Below, in pieces: positions 11,195-22,770 of a stretch of DNA of 64,000 bases. The position numbers and the translations under genes were made by a program. Position 1 is the first letter of the stretch. Every line of letters begins with the position of its first letter. Source of the DNA: Castor canadensis (lineage: Eukaryota > Chordata > Mammalia > Rodentia > Castoridae); NCBI RefSeq assembly GCF_047511655.1, contig NC_133390.1, forward strand, positions 168,412,083-168,476,082, given 5' to 3'. The notes under the pieces were generated by a model, which had not been told where the DNA came from, made no database searches, and was given only the letters and a program-made list of their open reading frames with translations.

Positions 11195-11350
11195 TCATGT
11201 TATCTCACTTGATCCTAATAACAGGCCTTTGGGGAAAAGAGTTATCCTGGCAGCTGAACAAAGTCGGCTCAGAGAAGTTGAATAAGTGGCCCAAAGCCAC
11301 AAAGCAGAAGTAGTATCCAACTCTGGTTCTCCTGCACTCCAGATTACATG
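11195..11350 (+). repeat. MIR SINE fossil
   Basis: TTATCTCACTTGATCCTAAT followed by CAGAGAAGTTGAATAAGTGG and CCAAAGCCACAAAGCAG, a diverged MIR order. Confidence 0.7.
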
Positions 11351-13201
11351 CACTTTCCTCCTGCAGCACTTTGATTCTGCGATTGCATTTGTGATCTCTT
11401 CCTTAGCAGGTGTTAATGTGGGCGTGCTACTATTCTGCTGAGTGTGCGTGTGTGCATGCGTGCATATGTGTGTGTGTGCGCGTTTCTTCCTTCTGAAGAG
11501 CTGGCTGTCCACACGTCTCCCACTCCCACACAGCACAGTGCTCCTGCTGACCAGTCAGAGGAGGGAGGAGAGATCTGCCCCTGTCCTCCCAGCCAGCTAC
11601 AGTGCCCACTCAGCTAGTGGCTGCCTGTCCTCAAGGCTGGGGGTTGAGGAGGGCTAGGGGAAGGCGGTCATCCTGCCAACTAAGTGACAAATAGCCTTGT
11701 TAGTAGCAAAGGCGGAGGAGAGCCCTCCCTACCTCTGGAGCAGAGAAATCCCCTTTCCCAGGCTTTCAAGCTGCACCCCTGCCCGAGTGGAGGTGGCAGA
11801 GACAGAGACAGATGGTCACCCAGTGTCCCCCTCCCCCTCAAGTGCGGGGACTTTATGGGAACGTCATAGAGAGGGGCAACAAATTTATGAGCTCAACACT
11901 GATTCCCCAATCACCTCACTGGCCGATCCATCTTTCTGGAGCCAGGGATAAAATGAAATTATCATGAAATAAATCTGTACAGCTGATGGAGACACTGGCA
12001 GGCTGGGCAGCAGGAGTGGGAGCCACAGAGGAAGCCAGGGTTCAGGTGGGAGGCCACTGACACTCTCCTGGCTGAGACTCAGAGAGGAGACTGGTGGGGT
12101 ACACCTGTCTATGCCCCCAACTCTCCTTCGAGCCCCCTGTTCAACAGGACTCTCATTTCTGGGACTGAACACAGGACCCTTCAGTTTGTGTTGGGGTCCT
12201 GAGTTGCTCCCAGGTTTGAGAGCACTTGGACCAGGGGAGAGGAGAGGAGTAGAGGGAAAGTTGTATCCAGGGAAAGATGGGGGCAGTTAGGCTCAAGGTT
12301 CTGAGTAAAGTTTCGTATCTTTAATTACCCACCTGTAATCAAGGCGAGCAACCAGTCAGTGGGCTGCAGAGGGTGAAGAGCCCCTCCTGCAGGGCCAGTG
12401 TTAATTCTTTATTTCCTGGGAATGAGGGGAGAGCCTGGGAAAGGGCCAGAGTTGAGGCTGCCCAGAGAACCTGGAGGAAGTAGCTATTAACCAGCAGGTT
12501 AGGAAGTAGTTTGTGTTTTAATGGCCTCTATAGCAAACAGGAGGGTGGGTAGCAGCTGAGTGCCAGTTTCCAGGCAGGGCAAAGGTTGGGCCACATGTCC
12601 CCTGTAGCTCTGAGTTTCCTCTCTCTCCTGTCAACCCCTCATGGTGGTTGGCCTTTAGGCTGCTAAATCAGGAGACACCCTCCCTGTTGCTGGTAGGCCC
12701 TAAGCACAGAGCCTTTCTGTCTCTCCTTCCAACCCAGCAGTTCCCAGGGGACACCCACCCCTCCTTCTTGGGCACTGAGCTGGAAGTGGAAGCAGCCAGC
12801 CAGCTGAGATGTGATCACTCAGCCTCCTGAGCAAGGCCAGCCCTAGCCACAGGGAAGCTGTGAGGTTCCATGAGTAGTCAGGGCTCTGCAGGGGCCACTG
12901 GACAGGACTGGTCCTCCCTAGACCCTGCTGGCCCCTCCCAGTCAGCCCCTTCCCAGGAAAAGCACAGTGGCTTTGAAGACTGACAAGGGCCAAACCCATC
13001 AGCACCTGCTGTTGTTTCGGCTGTGTGTGGCTGTGTCTGAGTGCAGCTCCAGGCTCACTAGGTGGGGTGGGTGGGGTGGAGGCAGACATGGATGCTCTGG
13101 AAATGAGATTTTCTTGTTATCTGTGCTCGCTCAGGCTGAGGGCCTTGGGCATCAACCTAGCTAAAAGGGTGTGTGTTGGAGAGGCAGAGCACCTGCTGGA
13201 A

Positions 13202-13228
13202 TGTGTGTGTGTGTGTGTGTGTGTGTGT
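13202..13228. repeat. (TG)n microsatellite
   Basis: TG dinucleotide run of about 27 bp. Confidence 0.95.
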
Positions 13229-13859
13229 CCATCCCTGCTGGTTTGGGTTTTTCCTGGTGAGTGTGCCCGTCCTTTAGAAGAACATGGGCTAGTGCTTGCC
13301 TTCGTGCTCATGTGTGATGGTATTTCTCTTGAATGTGTGTTTTCTCACATGCTCTGATACTTTCGTGTGTCCATGCCCCGCTCAGCCCGAGACACGCCTG
13401 ATGGACAGAGCCAGATGGGCAGGGCAGGTAGGGCTTGCACCTGGGGTGGTCCGGATTGAACTGGGTCCTGGAGGTGGGTGGGACTGAGCATCTTCCAGAG
13501 GTACCAGCCTGGCAGGGAACAAAGGAGCAATCAGCTGAGAGGCCACAAGAGCAGCTGATTGAGGAAGAGGAATTAGCAAGGAGCCTCATGGGGCCCTGTG
13601 TGGGGGTGGGGGGGCAGGGGAAGAGGGGCTGGCATCCTGATTAGGAGGGAGCAGGTGCAGCCAGACTTACCTGGGCCACAGGAGGGCAGACAGTGGGGAG
13701 CTGGAGAGGACAGAGGGGGAAGCCCAAGAATGGGACAGGGACAAACTGGAACAGGGCCTGAGGCTGAGGATCAGACTCAGGACCTCAGGACCTTGAGGGA
13801 GATGAGGGAGAGGTGACAGAGCATAGTCCATCCTAAATGGGCACTCCCCTCCCACTTGT

Positions 13860-14050
13860 CCAGAGCCTTCTGTGGGCCTGGCAGTGGACTATGCACGTCC
13901 TCACAACATGGAGGCTTGTTCTGTTGGCCAGGCTCACAAATGAGGGAATGGCTGTCCAGAGAAGTGGTGCAACTTGCCCAAGGCCACACAGCTAGGAATC
14001 CAGGGCTGCTTGACTTTGAAGTTCTCATTTTAACCTTTATGCCTCCTTGC
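13860..14050 (+). repeat. MIR SINE fossil
   Basis: GTGGTGCAACTTGCCCAAGG and CCACACAGCTAGGAATCCAG mark the MIR core and 3' half. Confidence 0.75.
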
Positions 14051-14169
14051 CAGGTGGGAAAAGCCACCTAGGAGATAGATTGCTGGTTTAAAAAGAAGGA
14101 ATTTACAAACCCACTTAATCAACAAAGCAGATTGCCTTGGGAGGTGATGAAATGCCGGTCCCGGTCTTT

Positions 14170-14370
14170 GTAATATGAACTTGAACCAGAGACCCTAGGT
14201 TTGAATCTCAGATGTAGTGTTTTCTCACTGTGTGACCTTAGGCCACTTGCTAGCCTTCTCTGTGCTTGCTTTCTCATGTGTAATGTGGAGGTGTGTGAGA
14301 ATTGCATGGGGAAGCTGTATAAAGTGCTATGAATTGCACCTTGCACCTGGTAGGCCCTCCATCAGTTCCA
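14170..14370 (-). repeat. MIR SINE fossil (antisense)
   Basis: CACTGTGTGACCTTAGGCC, then TTTCTCATGTGTAATGTGG and ACCTTGCACCTGGTAGGCCC, the reverse-complement order of MIR. Confidence 0.7.
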
Positions 14371-15012
14371 GCATCGTATGGTGAGGGAACAGAGTGGGCA
14401 TGGGGCAGTGGATGCTGGAGGGGTGAGGCGGGGCGCAGGTGACCTCCTGAAGACATCCAGACTCCCGTCTCTCACCAGGACCACTATTCCAGCCTCCTTC
14501 CTGCTCTTCCTGCTTTGATGCCCCTCTTCAGCTCATTCTCTGCCCCCTTTAATTTACCCATGTTCCTCGCCTCATCTGCAGTCTTCAATGACTCTCCTTT
14601 GCCTTTGGAAGTGGTTCTTGAAAGAGAAGCTCTGGAAGCTGGGGGGACCTCAGGTGGTACATCATTGGGGTTCCCTGGGAACTTGCCCAGAGGACAACCC
14701 AGTTTGGGGCTCATTTGTCTTTTTCACACTTCTTGCCAAAGGGAGGTCAGGTCAGGCTCAGAGCCACCAGCACACACTGCCTGTGGTCAGAGCTCTGATT
14801 TGTTCTAAACTTGATTCTCCAATGGCTGGCTTCTTCTTAAAATCCCTTCTCTTGGCTCCTCCATGCTGTGCTCACTTGTCTCTATCCCCCTCCCCAGGTA
14901 GGGGCACCATCAGATATCTGCTTCAAGCCTCTCTTGTCTGGGACTCCATCTTGTCCTGTGGCTTAAACATAACCCACGATTCCTGAGAGCATCGCTCCAG
15001 ACTCAACTCATA

Positions 15013-15343
15013 ACTTTTTTTTTCCTTTGGTGGTAGTGGGGTTTGAACTCAGGGCCTTATACTCGGAAGGCAAATGCTCTACCATTTGAGCACCACCCCC
15101 AGCTGTTTTTTGCTTTAGTCATTCTTCAGAGGGAGTTTCTCGCTTTTGCTCCGGATAGCCTCAGATCTCCATTCTCCTATCTCCACCTCCTGCTTAGCTG
15201 GAATTACAAACATGACCCACCACGCCAGGCTTATTCTTCGAAGTCTTGACAACATTTTTGCTCAGACTGGCTTTGAACCACAATCTTCCTATCTCTGCTT
15301 CCCAAGTACCTGGGATCATAGGTGTGAACCACCTTGCCTGGCT
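15013..15343 (-). mobile_element. Composite SINE (antisense)
   Basis: T-run, GTTTGAACTCAGGGCCTTAT and TGCTCTACCATTTGAGCACC (ID part), then two B1-like segments each ending in a GGGATCATAGGTGTGAACC-type motif. It sits just before or within L2 sequence. Confidence 0.9.
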
Positions 15344-15569
15344 CAAGTGGCCTTGACATCCCCACATGGATGTCCAAATGAGCTAAAAGTCCTAAAGGGA
15401 GCCTGTGTTACTCTCACCTCTGTTCTCCCATTGCCTGACCCATTCTGGTCCCAGGAGTTGCCCTTCTCTTACTCCTGCCTTCCCCACCCAGTCTATCTGC
15501 CACCTTGTGAGTTTACCTGCAAACCCTGTTCAGGAACAGCCCCTTGCCTCCGTTTGTTTGCAGCGGGTC

Positions 15570-16172
15570 GCAGCCAGCAGTCTTACCTGCGTTGCAGCCC
15601 CTGCTGCCCGGGGCTTCTGGCTGCAGCTTGCTCTGCAGTTGACCACACTGCAGCCCAAGGGGCTTTTAAAAGCATTAATCAGATTATGTCCCTCCGGTTT
15701 CAAGCTTGAAACAGGCATTCCCTTGTGCAGACAACAAATCTAAGCTCTTTGTGGTGGTGTACACAGCCCGTGAGACTGGGCTTTTTCTTTCATTTTATGT
15801 GACTGCCCCCCTTGTCCACTCTGCTCCCATCACATCACCCTCTTTTTGTCCTGGAGCATCCTCACCTGCCTCCTTCTGCCCAGAGTTCCTCTCCCTTCTC
15901 TTCTTCTAGCTGTCTGCTTGAGGCAACCCCTTCTGAGAGGTGCTTCCTGACCATCCAGCTGTATGGTCACTCATCTACTTACTGCCTTCTGGCTGTGTGC
16001 AAAGCATGACATTTTCATTATTTTTTTCCCCTTTGTTTTTTGCTTTCCTCCATAATCATAAGTGCCACGTAAGTAGGAATATCACCTGTTGTGTTCACGG
16101 CTATATCCTCAGTGCCAAGGATGGTGCCTGTGTTACAGGAGACAATTCTCAAGTATTTGTTGATTGAACAAT
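15570..16172 (+). repeat. L2 LINE 3' fragment
   Basis: Order of motifs matches the L2 3' end: AATCAGATTATGTCCCTCC, a coding-derived region of Pro/Ser-rich appearance, GAGAGGTGCTTCCTGACCATC, TATCCTCAGTGCCAAGGATG and a final GTATTTGTTGATTGAA. Confidence 0.8.
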
Positions 16173-16261
16173 GAATTGTACGTTTTTATAATTCCTCTAG
16201 TATGACAAGTATCACTGTTTTTTCCCATTTTAGGTAATGATACAAAGTTTCTTTTGAAGTA

Positions 16262-16370
16262 TAAAGCCAGCAGAATATGGCAGTACACACCTAAAATCCC
16301 AGCACTTGGAAGATGGCGGCAGGAGAATCTTCAGTTTGAGGCCAGCTATGTCAAAAAAAAAAAAAAAAAA
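16262..16370 (+). mobile_element. B1-like SINE
   Basis: ACACACCTAAAATCCCAGCA, then GGCGGCAGGAGAATCTTCAG, AGTTTGAGGCCAGC and an A-run. Inserted at the left edge of an L1 fragment. Confidence 0.85.
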
Positions 16371-16497
16371 GAACAAGGATCTGAAGATTTGTATCCAGAA
16401 TTTGTAAAGAACTCTTACATCTCAATAATTAAACAATGAATACAATCTTAAAATGGTAACTGATATGAACTAACATTTCTCTAAAGAAGACATACAG

Positions 16498-16727
16498 TCG
16501 GGCACCATGGCTCACATCTGTAATCCGAGCTACTTGAGAGGCTAAGAAAGGAGACTCCCAGTTTGAGGCCAGCCGGGCAAATATTCATGAGACCCATGAC
16601 CAAAGTAACCAGAGCAAAACAGACTGGAGGTGTGGCTCAAGCAGTAGAGCGCCTGCTTTGCAAGTGTGAAGCCCTGAGTTCAAACCCCAGTACCACCAAA
16701 AAAAAAAAAAAAAAAGAAAGAAAAACC
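16498..16727 (+). mobile_element. Composite SINE inside the L1
   Basis: B1-like half (GGCTCACATCTGTAATCCG) then ID-like half (TGTGGCTCAAGCAGTAGAGC, CCTGAGTTCAAACCCCAGTA) and an A-tail, inserted in the L1 fragment. Confidence 0.92.
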
Positions 16728-16984
16728 ATGCACTATCACTTCACTAGACTGGCTAAAATAGAGGCAGATGATAACAAGTGTTGACGAGGATGGGGAGAAA
16801 CTGAAAAACTGGGATTGTAAAATGGTGCGGCCACTTTAGAAATGAAAACTTAGCCACAAAAACTTGCAGACAAACATTGACATAGCCTTATTCAAAATAG
16901 CCCAAAAGTAGACACAATTCAAAGACCATGGACTAAAGGATGATGAACAAAATGCAGTATGTATATACAATAGAATATTGTGTT

Positions 16985-17103
16985 TTTCGGGTTTTTTCTT
17001 TCTTTCTTTTTTTTTTTTTTTTTTGGTGGTACTGGTTGTTTGAACTCAGGGTCTTGGGCTTGCCAGGCAGGTGCTCTACCATTTGAGCCACACCCCCAGC
17101 CCT
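16985..17103 (-). mobile_element. ID-like SINE inside the L1 (antisense)
   Basis: Long T-run, GGTGGTACTGGTTGTTTGAA, then AGGTGCTCTACCATTTGAGC and CACACCCCCAGCCC. L1 sequence resumes directly after it. Confidence 0.92.
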
Positions 17104-17471
17104 ACACGATGGTGTATTTTTTGATGATAAAAAGGATTAAAGGTCACACATGGTGTGACATGGATGAATGGTAACTGAGAAAAGTCAGTCACAGAAGGTC
17201 ATATATGATTCCATTATAGAAATGTACAGAACATGCAAATCCACAGAAATGAAAAAAGGTGAGCAGTTGTGGGGGGTGGGGTGGGGGAGAATGGGAAGTG
17301 ACTGATAATGGGTACAGGATTGCTTTTGGGGTGATGAAAAATGTCCTGAAATTGCATAGCGGTAATGGTTGTGAAACCATGACACAGTAAAAAACCCACT
17401 GAATTATATACTTTTAAAGGATCAATTTTGTATTGAATGAGTTGTATCAATAAAGCTATTATTTTTTAAAG

Positions 17472-17602
17472 GGCCAAGTGTGGTGATGCACACCTGTAAT
17501 CCCAGCATTTGGAAGGCTGAGGAAGGAGGATTGAGAGTTTAAGCCTGGCCTAGGCTACATAGTGAGACTTTTTCAGAAAAAAAAAAAAAAAAAAGGAAAA
17601 AA
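17472..17602 (+). mobile_element. B1-like SINE
   Basis: CACACCTGTAATCCCAGCAT, AGGCTGAGGAAGGAGGATTG, CTACATAGTGAGAC and an A-rich tail, immediately after the L1 end. Confidence 0.9.
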
Positions 17603-18259
17603 GTTTTTTTTTCTTTAAATTATGAGCTGTACAAGGACACAAGGATCTCTCGGAAGCCATGGAAGAGGATTGTGAGTGACTGAAGCTGGCTTACAGGCTT
17701 GAACAGGAGGGCAAGGATTGTGCTGGAACCCTTGCTTCATGTTCTGCCTCTTCCATGTGGCCAGGGTGACCCCCTCCGGCTTTCTGAAGCCATCCAGTCT
17801 TTCAAGCTGCCTTGCCTTTGCAGACTTTGCCCCCTGCCTAGGACTCCTGTCCCCTTTTCTCTACCTGGTTCAACCCAGCCCAGTCAACATAGGTGGGACT
17901 GGCAGGGGGGTGGACACCAGGCATGGCTCTCGGAGTCATGATTCAGAGAACTTAGTCTGACTGTTGTCGGCTTCCAGGCAGCATGGGGCAGCCTTAGGGT
18001 CCTTCGACCATCAAGTTGGGCAAAGAGTCCTGGCCTGAGAGGCCAGGCAGGTGTCCCCAGGAAGGGACACTGCACATGGGGAGTTATTAGGCAAAGAACA
18101 GAAGGTGTCCCAGCCCCTGTGGAGGCCCAGTGGGTTGGAATGCAGCCTAGGAGGTGGACAGCATGGGAAGTTCCTGGAGACCCCTGGCCTGGTAGTCAGG
18201 ACCCTCAGAGCTGTGGCAAAGCATCCCAGTATCTACAGAGCTGTTCGATTCCAGCACTC

Positions 18260-18480
18260 CGGTCATTTTTCTTCTGCTCTCATCATCCCATCCCTGCCGT
18301 TACACACCCATCTGCTATTGTCTCTCCACCAGAAAGGACATGGGCTTTCTGTGTCCCCAATGGCCAGAACAGTGCCTGGCTCCTGGAGACGCTCAATACT
18401 TATCGAACGCATGGATTTACCTGCTTGTCTCTCCCGATTAACTGAGTTATTTAAAGTCAGAGGCTGCTGGATTCATCACT
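18260..18480 (+). repeat. L2 LINE 3' fragment
   Basis: ACAGTGCCTGGCTCCTGGAG followed by CGCTCAATACTTATCGAACG, the L2 terminal motif order, ending in diverged sequence. Confidence 0.65.
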
Positions 18481-18520
18481 GTGTTCCCAAGGTCTTGAAC
18501 AGAGCTTGGCATACATGAGC

Positions 18521-18710
18521 TGCGAAAGAAAGAAAGGGAAGGAAGGAAGGAAAAGAAAGAAAGGAAAAAAGAAAGGAAGGAAGAAAAGAAAGGAAGAAAG
18601 GAAGGAGGGAGGAAAGAAAGAAAAAGAAGAAATGAAGAAAGGAACAAAGGAAGAAAGGAAGGAAGGAAAGAAAGGGAAGGAAGAAAGAAAGAAAGAAAGG
18701 AAAGAAAGTC
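18521..18710. repeat. Polypurine (GAAA/GGAA)n tract
   Basis: About 190 bp of almost pure purine on the + strand built from GAAA, GGAA and GAAG units. Such tracts can adopt triplex (H-DNA) structure. Confidence 0.97.
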
Positions 18711-19174
18711 TCCCTCAACCTGTTACAAATTCCTGAAGGACAAGACTACAGGATTTTTGTCCCCATTGCCCCCCTCCTCCCCAATTGCCTTGCAGGTAGC
18801 AGACCCTCAGAAAGGTTTGTTGAACTCAGTTAAGTCTCTCCTGAACCTGGCCCTGGGCAGACCTGCAGTGTGAGCAGGTTCCTTGTGGTGGTTCCTATGC
18901 AAGCAGGAAGAAGGGATGCCCAACTGGCAAAGTGTCTCAGGACCCTGGAGTCCCGGGCTGTGCCTGGTTGGAGGGCTGGAGTCGGGGATCAGGAGCTCCA
19001 GGGAGTGCTTCCTGGGGTTGGAAAACCCTGCCCTTCTCTGGTCATCAGCCCCCTAGCCTCGCCCCTTCTCTGGCAACTGGCAGGCAGCTCCACCAATGAG
19101 GTGTGGGTGCAGCTGGGGGTGGTGGTGGGATGGGACAGATGGTGAGAGACAAGGAAACCCCCATGTTCTCTTCC

Positions 19175-19300
19175 ATCTGTTACATTTAATTGACTTCCCG
19201 CAGAAAGAAAAAAATATAAACCAGTTGCAAGGATGAAATTGCTAATTAAAAGGCCCTCTGATTAGATAGACAAATATTTACCAATTATGCCTGACCCTGT
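19175..19300. promoter_or_regulatory. Candidate conserved non-coding element
   Basis: AT-rich, non-repetitive block with TTTAATTGAC and GCTAATTAAA (19241-19250) and several further AT cores. Regulatory role inferred from composition only. Confidence 0.4.
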
Positions 19301-19605
19301 CTGTCCCTCTTATGTTTGAAAACTCTCTCATCAGCAACATGGCCACATCACACCCAGCTGGTGGCTCTTCCACCAATCACTCTCCTGGGGCTCAGAATGA
19401 CTGCGGGTGAAACTGGGTAGGAGAGAGGCAAATACTGGCAAATAGTCACTCAACAAACACTCACCATGCCAATTGTATGGTCTGGCTCATTTCTGGGTCC
19501 CAGAAGCCAGAGAAGGATTTGGGGTTGTCTTAAGTCCAGGCTGGGGAAACGGAATGGTTGCCTGGTAAGATAGTGATCTCTCCATCACTGGAGGTATGCA
19601 AGCCA

Positions 19606-19607
<2 letters not shown>

Positions 19608-19647
<40 letters not shown>
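19608..19647. repeat. (GT)n microsatellite
   Basis: GT dinucleotide run of about 40 bp. Confidence 0.96.
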
Positions 19648-19648
<1 letters not shown>

Positions 19649-20004
19649 ACACTGGTCTCTGGTAGGACAGTCCCTACTGGGACAGTAGACGAAATCCCAG
19701 GACCAGCTGGGCAGCCTGGGGGGGCCCAGCTCCATCTCACTTAAATTGCATTCCACCCAGAAAGCAGGTACTCTGGGCCTCTGTCATGCCCACTTTGCAG
19801 ATAAGAAAACCAATGCTTGCAGAAGGCAAGTCGGTTGTCCAAGTTCACTGAGCAGGAAATGATAGAGCTGGGTTTGACCTTGAACCCTGGGATGCCAGTC
19901 AATGGGTCAGGCTCTCTGGGGTGGCCCCCGCCCCTTGCCCACGCCCAGAAACACACTTCCACTCCTGGGCTCTACCACGAAAGCCCCACGCAGAGTCTTC
20001 TACT

Positions 20005-20250
20005 CTAGAGGGATATATATTATCTAAATTTGATAAGACAACTTAATTTCACTCTGTGTCTGTTACCGGCGATAAAACCAGGAGACTTTTATGACCCAGC
20101 GTCCTCAGCAAGATTGTCAGGAACTTATTATACAAGGTCTAACTGGATTTCTCTCTGCAGATGGCTGCGAGCCACGGGCTGGAACGCAATTCGGCAACAC
20201 ATTTGGGGGAATAAATGCAAAATGCTTGTTTCAGAAACTTAGATAAGGCA
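20005..20250. promoter_or_regulatory. Candidate conserved non-coding element
   Basis: Unique AT-balanced block with many short transcription-factor-like words (ATATATTATCTAAAT, GATAAGACAACTTAATTT, AATAAATGCAAAATGC) between GC-rich flanks. No open frame of interest and no repeat recognised. Confidence 0.42.
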
Positions 20251-21444
20251 GCAGGCCGCCCAGCTCCCCAAGAACAGATCCACCTTGCCAGGGCCCCGAA
20301 GGGTGAGCGAGGATTTGCCCTGTTGGAGGAGGAAAGGGGGATGGGCTTTCCCTTCCCCTCACCCCTTGATCCTCTTCGCCCCAGGGAGGGAATGTGGAGG
20401 TGCCTGAGACTTGGGGGTCCAGAAAAGCAATTCCTAGAGACTTAGTGATACAAGACAGGGTGGGGATGAGGGAGGGGGCAGAAGGAGGGGTAGAGGGACC
20501 AAAAATGTGAGGATGGCATGTCATAAAAGAGGGGCAAAGATGGACAAAGGTTGGGGACTCACTGGGCGGGTCTTTGCTGTGCAGGACCCACCTCCCCCCA
20601 AGACTTGTTCCTTACCACCTTCTCAACCTCCATGGCAGTGTGGACCCTCAGATCCAGTTCCCAAGGGGACCCCATCCTTGGTCATGGGGTTCACATCCAG
20701 ATTCAGATGACCCTCCCACTTGGTCTCACAGATGCCCCGAGATTTTTAGGCCCATTGTCAAGGCACCCCACCTTCAGAGTTTGTCTCAAATTTGGATTTT
20801 TCCCAAGCTTGAGTTTATAGAGATTTGACACAACCCTGGATTCAGACAAACAAGACCCTCACCCCTGGCCTGCTACCCCAGACTTGGCTACCAGCAGAAT
20901 CAGAGGGATCACCCCAGATCCAGGAAGCCCCTGAACAAGCTCACACTGAGCCTGATTCTCCCGGTCTTTGGCTCTCACCTGCTGCAGGGAAGCTGTGTCC
21001 TCACCACTGACCCCGGGAAGTCTGAGGTCTGCCTGACCCTCGCCCACCCCTGACCCTCTAGGCCCTCTCTGCTGGGTCTGGGAGGCCATCGAGACACAAC
21101 TGTGTGCCACTCAGTGATGGCAATGTGTTCTGAGAAATGTTTTGTCAGGTGACTTTGAGGTCTTGTGAGCATCACAGAGTGTGTTTACACAAACCAAGAT
21201 GGCCACATCAGCATCTTTGGCTGAGATGTCTGATGGACCATTGTTGTGTGTCCGTCTGTCATCGACTGAAACCATTACACCACACACAGCTGTACTGTCA
21301 TCTGTCACTCGGCTCCCTTTCAGCGGACTCCATTAAGGGAAGTTTCGTCTGTCTTTTCAGCCCTTTCTTGCTTCTTCCTTCATTTGGATCCCCCCCTCCC
21401 CCTGCTGCTGGTCCTTCCTTTCCAGTGTTGGGAGAAGAGGGTAC

Positions 21445-21725
21445 CATGTACTGAGCACCCTCTGTGTTCCAGGCCTGGTGTGTCTGTGGGCTTTGTGAAC
21501 CCTCACCACAACCTTTCAAGCTAGAGTTTTGGTATTTTTTTTTTTTTGGCCACACTGGGATTTGAACTCAGGGCCTCACGCTTGCTAGGCAGGAGCTCTA
21601 CCACTTGTACCCTTCCACCAGCCTCGAGCTAGAGTTTTATTAAGCCCATTCCACAGAATAGGAAATGGAGGCACAGAGAGGTTTGGTCACTAATCCGAAG
21701 GCACACAGCGTAGAAGGGTAGGAGC
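21445..21725 (+). repeat. MIR SINE split by a younger SINE
   Basis: Left half TGTACTGAGCACCCTCTGTG; right half GAAATGGAGGCACAGAGAGG and AAGGCACACAGCG. A SINE at 21531-21626 lies between the two halves. Confidence 0.8.
21531..21626 (-). mobile_element. ID-like SINE with intact target-site duplication
   Basis: T-run, GGGATTTGAACTCAGGGCCT and CTAGGCAGGAGCTCTACC. Perfect 12-bp direct repeats AGCTAGAGTTTT flank it at 21519-21530 and 21627-21638, as expected for L1-mediated insertion. Confidence 0.93.
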
Positions 21726-22284
21726 TTTTCTCTGCCAGGATCTTGTCCCCAGATTTGGCATAGAGCTTAAGAGTGCCATCTGGGCTCAGAGGGACTAAGG
21801 CCTGGTCAGAAGGCCAAGGAGGGTGTTGTTACTGAACCTAAGCTTGTATCATTTCCACCTGGCAAAATGAATTATTTCCAGTAGACAGGAGACTGAAGGT
21901 GGGTGGCAGGAGAGGACACTGGAGTGAGATCAAGGGCACCGGCTGCCAGGGCCGGTCACTGGGGGCTGGAGGGACAGGAGCTGGCCTTTGCCAGGAGACA
22001 GTGATGAATGGGCCAGGGCCCAGCCTTGGGGCGCTGAAGGGCAAACCAAGCCTGGGCTCCTGAGTGTGGGGAGTGGTGGTGTGGGAAATCACTGCCACCT
22101 GAGAAGCCAGGAGGGGACAACCCCATGATGGGTGAAGTCCAGGAAGTCTGTAGGGCCTCTGGAATATTAATGACCTTTGCTGGTCCTGCAGGACACAGGA
22201 GCAGACTGAAACCTCTGTCTCCCGGTCCTCACATGTGGGGATGAGGCCTGAGCCAGGGTCTGGAGCTGAATAAGAGCCTGGGTG

Positions 22285-22420
22285 CAGTGGGGTGAGTATT
22301 GGAACCAGGATCTACCACTTGTTAGCTGTGTGACCTTGGGCAAATCCCTTTGCCTCTCTGAGCCTCAGGTGTATGTAAACAGGTGAAGTGACACTGACCT
22401 GCAGGGCTGTAAGGCACACA
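22285..22420 (-). repeat. MIR SINE fossil (antisense)
   Basis: GTTAGCTGTGTGACCTTGGG and CTCTCTGAGCCTCAGGTG, the reverse-complement MIR order. Confidence 0.8.
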
Positions 22421-22529
22421 GGAAGTGGTGCTCTATATTATAAAGGGGTTACCATGCCCACATCCTAACAGGCCCTAAAAATTATCTCCAAGGTGGTGGT
22501 GGGGGGTGGAGACCAAAATCCTCCAAGTC

Positions 22530-22770
22530 CCCCAGCTGAGAGTGATTTTATTTTTAAAAGAGAAACAACAACTCATATAATCCTCAAAGGATTTTCCCTC
22601 CTGATGCACACACACACAAAAAAAGTCAACATCTTCATTTCCATCCCCCCTTTTAAGCTAATTTGTGGAAAATTAAAGTGGGGAACTCACCGAGGCTGGC
22701 ATTTTAATTGGATCGTGTCTGGCGTCCTCTCTAGGATTCCCTGATTAGCTGACTCCATTAAGGCCTCCGT
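22530..22770. promoter_or_regulatory. Candidate conserved non-coding element
   Basis: AT-rich block with TTTTAAGCTAATTTGTGG, ATTTTAATTGGATCG and CTGATTAGCTGACTCC. Non-repetitive; function inferred. Confidence 0.4.

Larger units (their letters stand above)
16371..17470 (+). mobile_element. L1 LINE 3' end, interrupted by SINEs
   Basis: The L1 ORF2-end/3'UTR order is readable: TATCCAGAATTTGTAAAGAAC, TGTTGACGAGGATGGGGAG, TTGTAAAATGGTGCGGCCAC, ATGGATGAATGGTAACTGAG, TTTTGGGGTGATGAAAAATG and CAATAAAGCTATTATTTTTT at the end. It is split by SINEs at 16498-16727 and 16985-17103. No open reading frame survives. Confidence 0.85.

Noticed and set aside
15146-15709. 187-aa open frame on the + strand
   Set aside because: Runs through SINE and L2 sequence; no independent gene evidence.
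21095-21310. Possible gene-like segment with TTACACAAACCAAGATGG
   Set aside because: Resembles a common ancient mammalian interspersed repeat from memory, but the family could not be named, so no feature was called.
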